This document shows, piece after piece, positions 61,556-64,000 of a DNA stretch of 64,000 bases. A model generated the notes under the pieces. That model was not told the DNA's origin. It made no database searches and worked only from the letters and a program-made list of their open reading frames with translations. The stretch comes from Achromobacter piechaudii NBRC 102461 (GTDB taxonomy: Bacteria > Pseudomonadota > Gammaproteobacteria > Burkholderiales > Burkholderiaceae_B): positions 558,001 to 622,000 of the forward strand of contig NZ_BCTK01000005.1 in assembly GCF_001571245.1 (NCBI RefSeq), given 5' to 3'. The position numbers and the translations under genes were made by a program. The stretch's first letter is position 1. Each line of letters begins with the position of its first letter.

Positions 61556-62686
61556 ATGAAGGCGAAAACTGGAGCATGGGCCGCGAGCGCGCTTGTGCTG
61601 GTATTGGCGGTGGGGGGCGGCTTGGCCTGGAAGCATGGGCGCGCGTCGCAGCAGGGCGGATGGGCGATGGCGCCGGCCAAGGTGGCGGTGGCGCCCGCCG
61701 TGCAGGCCGATTTTCCGATGACGCTGACCGGGATAGGCTCGCTGGAGGCGACGCGCCAGGTCCAGGTGCCGGCCGAAGTGGATGGTCGCGTCACGCAGAT
61801 TCTGTTCACGGCGGGGCAGGCGGTGAAGGCCGGCCAGTTGCTGGTGCAGATGAACGACGCGCCCGAACGGGGCGAATTGGCGCGCCTGGAAGCGCAGGTC
61901 CGCAACGCGCGCGCCTTGTTGGAACGTACCCGGCGGCTCGTGCCACAACAGGCCGCCACGCGCGAACAGCTGGAGCAGGCGCAGGCCGACCATGACCAGG
62001 CCGCCGCCGACGTCCGGCGCGTGCAGGCGCTGATCGAGCAAAAGCGCATCAAGGCGCCGTTCGATGGCGTGCTGGGCGTGCGCCGGGTGCATCTGGGCCA
62101 GTTCGCCCGCGCCGGCGATCCGATGGTGTCGCTGACGGATGCCTCCACGCTGTACGCCAATATCATCCTGCCCGAACAGGCGCTGGGCGCGGTACGAACC
62201 GACCAGCCCGTGACGGTGACGGTGGATGCGCATCCCGGCCGCGAGTTCACCGGCCGGGTCACGACGGTGGAGCCGCAAGTGGATGCCGGATCGCGCACTG
62301 TGCGGGTGCAGGCCACCCTGGCCAACCCCGATGGCGCGCTGGCCGCAGGCATGTTCGCGCATGGCGGCATCGGCCTGCCCGATCGTCCCGACGTCATCAC
62401 CGTGCCGGAAACCGCCGTCAGCTATAGCGCTTATGGCGATTCCGTCTACGTGCTGACGCCACCCAAGCCCGATTCGGACGGCGAGCCCGCCACGGTGCGG
62501 CAGGCCTATGTCAAGACGGCCGAGCGGGTGCGCGGCCGGGTGGTCGTCACCGAAGGCCTGAACGCTGGTGACCAGGTCGTGACGTCGGGGCAGCTGCGCC
62601 TGCACAACGGCGCGGCGGTCGAGGTGACGGCCTCGGACACCGTGGCGCTGCGCGCGCCCGGGCAGACCGCGTCACGGTCCAACTAG
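61556..62686 (+). CDS. RND periplasmic adaptor, second system
   Basis: 376 residues from the ATG at 61556 (AGAGAAGA precedes it). One N-terminal membrane anchor rather than a lipobox; lipoyl halves are EVDGRVTQILFTAGQAVKAGQLLVQM and FDGVLGVRRVHLGQFARAGDPMVSL, with a short coiled-coil (ARLEAQVRNARALLERTRRL). The mature region resembles the MexH/MdtA subgroup. It lies 17 bp before the pump gene. Confidence 0.92.
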   Translation: MKAKTGAWAASALVLVLAVGGGLAWKHGRASQQGGWAMAPAKVAVAPAVQADFPMTLTGIGSLEATRQVQVPAEVDGRVTQILFTAGQAVKAGQLLVQMNDAPERGELARLEAQVRNARALLERTRRLVPQQAATREQLEQAQADHDQAAADVRRVQALIEQKRIKAPFDGVLGVRRVHLGQFARAGDPMVSLTDASTLYANIILPEQALGAVRTDQPVTVTVDAHPGREFTGRVTTVEPQVDAGSRTVRVQATLANPDGALAAGMFAHGGIGLPDRPDVITVPETAVSYSAYGDSVYVLTPPKPDSDGEPATVRQAYVKTAERVRGRVVVTEGLNAGDQVVTSGQLRLHNGAAVEVTASDTVALRAPGQTASRSN

Positions 62687-62703
62687 GCCGACGGGAGACA
62701 AGC

Positions 62704-64000
62704 ATGACATTCACCGATCTCTTCGTGCGCCGGCCCGTGCTGGCGCTGGTGGTCAGCACGCTGATCCTGCTGCTGGGCATCAAGGCCTTGAGCGGACTGC
62801 CCGTGCGGCAATACCCGCTGACCGAAAGCACCACTATCACCATCACCACCCAGTACCCGGGCGCGTCACCCGATCTGATGCAAGGCTTCGTCACGCAGCC
62901 CATCGCGCAATCCGTGGCCACGGTGGAAGGCATCGACTACCTGTCGTCGTCGTCCACCCAGGGCCGCAGCGTGATCACGGTTCGGATGAAGCTGAACGCC
63001 GATTCCAACAAGGCCATGACCGAAGTGATGGCCAAGGTCAACGAGGTCAAGTATCGGCTGCCGCCTGACGTCTACGATCCCGTGCTGGTCAAATCGGCGG
63101 GCGAGGCGACCGCCGTGGCCTACGTGGGCTTTTCCAGCTCGACGCTGTCGCTGGCGGCGCTGACCGATTACCTGTCGCGCGTGGTGCAGCCGCAACTGTC
63201 CTCGATCGACGGCGTGGCCAGCGTGGAGCTGTATGGCGGACAGAAGCTGGCCATGCGCGTGTGGCTGGACCCCGACCGCATGGCGGCGCGGGGCATTTCG
63301 GCGGGCGAACTGGCAGAGGCGCTGCGCGATAACAACGTGCAGGCCGCACCCGGCCAGGCCAAGAGCCTTTACGTGGTGTCCAATATCCAGGTCAATACCG
63401 ACGTGGTGAGCGTGGCGCAATTCCGCGACCTGATCGTCAAGCGCGATGGCGACGCCATCGTGCGGCTGGGCGATGTGGCCACCGTGGAACTGGGGGCGGC
63501 GTCCACGGATTCCAGCGGCTTCATGGACGGCGAGCCCGCCGTCTACTTCGGCCTGAACGCCACGCCGGTCGGCAATCCGCTGGTCATCGTCAAGCGCTTG
63601 CAGGAGCTCTTGCCCAACATCAAGCAGAACCTGCCGCCCGGCACCAGCGTGCAAGTCCCCTTCGAGCTGGCCCGCTTCATCAGCGCGTCGATCGATGGCG
63701 TGATGCAGACGCTGCTGGAAGCCATCGCCATTGTGGTCGTGGTGATCTTTCTCTGCCTGGGCTCGCTGCGCGCCGTGCTGATCCCCGTCGTCACCATCCC
63801 GCTGTCGATGCTGGGCGGGGCGGCCATCATGGCGTTGTTCGGCTTTAGCGTGAACCTGTTGACCTTGCTGGCGATGGTGCTGGCCATCGGCCTGGTGGTG
63901 GACGACGCCATCGTGGTGGTGGAAAACGTGCACCGCCATATCGAAGAAGGCAAGTCGCCGGTGCGCGCGGCGTTGATCGGGGCGCGCGAAGTGGCCGGGC
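62704..64000 (+). CDS. RND efflux pump, second system (3' truncated by window)
   Basis: An ATG at 62704 opens 432 codons that continue past the right edge; full members are about 1020-1050 residues. Motifs seen are FVRRPVLALVVSTLILLLG (TM1), porter-domain segments, and LLTLLAMVLAIGLVVDDAIVVVENVHRHIEEG, the proton-relay region. It is paired with the adaptor upstream. Whether an outer-membrane channel gene follows cannot be seen. Confidence 0.93.
   Translation, partial: MTFTDLFVRRPVLALVVSTLILLLGIKALSGLPVRQYPLTESTTITITTQYPGASPDLMQGFVTQPIAQSVATVEGIDYLSSSSTQGRSVITVRMKLNADSNKAMTEVMAKVNEVKYRLPPDVYDPVLVKSAGEATAVAYVGFSSSTLSLAALTDYLSRVVQPQLSSIDGVASVELYGGQKLAMRVWLDPDRMAARGISAGELAEALRDNNVQAAPGQAKSLYVVSNIQVNTDVVSVAQFRDLIVKRDGDAIVRLGDVATVELGAASTDSSGFMDGEPAVYFGLNATPVGNPLVIVKRLQELLPNIKQNLPPGTSVQVPFELARFISASIDGVMQTLLEAIAIVVVVIFLCLGSLRAVLIPVVTIPLSMLGGAAIMALFGFSVNLLTLLAMVLAIGLVVDDAIVVVENVHRHIEEGKSPVRAALIGAREVAG

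Overview
The window is a high-GC betaproteobacterial chromosome segment. Gene content and style fit an Alcaligenaceae member of the Achromobacter/Bordetella type: many Bug-family tripartite tricarboxylate transporter (TTT) receptors, a TctDE-like two-component system beside a CitMHS carrier, DUF4148, DUF3237 and many LysR/GntR/MarR regulators. This placement is inferred from gene content, not from a marker gene.

About 1-13.4 kb is an accessory island with visibly lower GC and mosaic structure. It holds decayed IS66-family fragments flanking a phospholipase-D-like (HKD) protein (813-1763). Next comes a two-gene AddAB-like operon, a nuclease followed by a UvrD-type helicase-nuclease with ATGA coupling (8421-2630). 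A small KTSC-like protein lies beside a 26-bp perfect palindrome. A minus-strand module then runs: lipoprotein, secreted Cys-containing protein, two small element-associated proteins, tyrosine recombinase. It is divergent from an XRE regulator that overlooks a long inverted repeat. A papain-like/C39-type protein closes the island. The right edge (about 13.29-13.36 kb) has a tRNA-3'-end-like CCA sequence followed by a strong hairpin terminator and may be an attachment site.

From 13.4 to 42.6 kb the sequence looks like ordinary core or metabolic chromosome. It includes a MarR-controlled FAD monooxygenase-DUF3237-Bug operon with a clear palindromic operator, a class IV aminotransferase divergent from LysR, a nitroreductase, and a GAF-GGDEF diguanylate cyclase with an inhibitory site. 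It also includes DUF1311 and META/DUF4377 secreted proteins, a penicillin-acylase-like lipoprotein, a sulfatase-Bug pair, and a LuxR regulator. Further along are a response regulator-kinase-periplasmic binding protein operon divergent from CitMHS-SDR, a cold-shock protein and a DUF808 membrane protein.

From 42.6 to 52.4 kb there is a self-contained peptide or amide utilisation locus: alpha/beta hydrolase, Dpp-type permeases, a fused double ABC ATPase, a GntR/FCD regulator, two paralogous solute-binding proteins, and a C45-type N-terminal-nucleophile amidase/acyltransferase. Three promoters in this locus carry the same TTGGCGCCAA palindrome, which suggests one regulon under the embedded GntR protein.

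From 52.4 to 64 kb there is a complete three-gene RND efflux operon (adaptor-pump-OprM-type channel) divergent from its TetR regulator. It is followed by a BetT-type BCCT transporter and the start of a second RND system. That system's adaptor has a good sigma70-like promoter overlapping a 9+9 bp inverted repeat. The second RND pump runs off the right edge.
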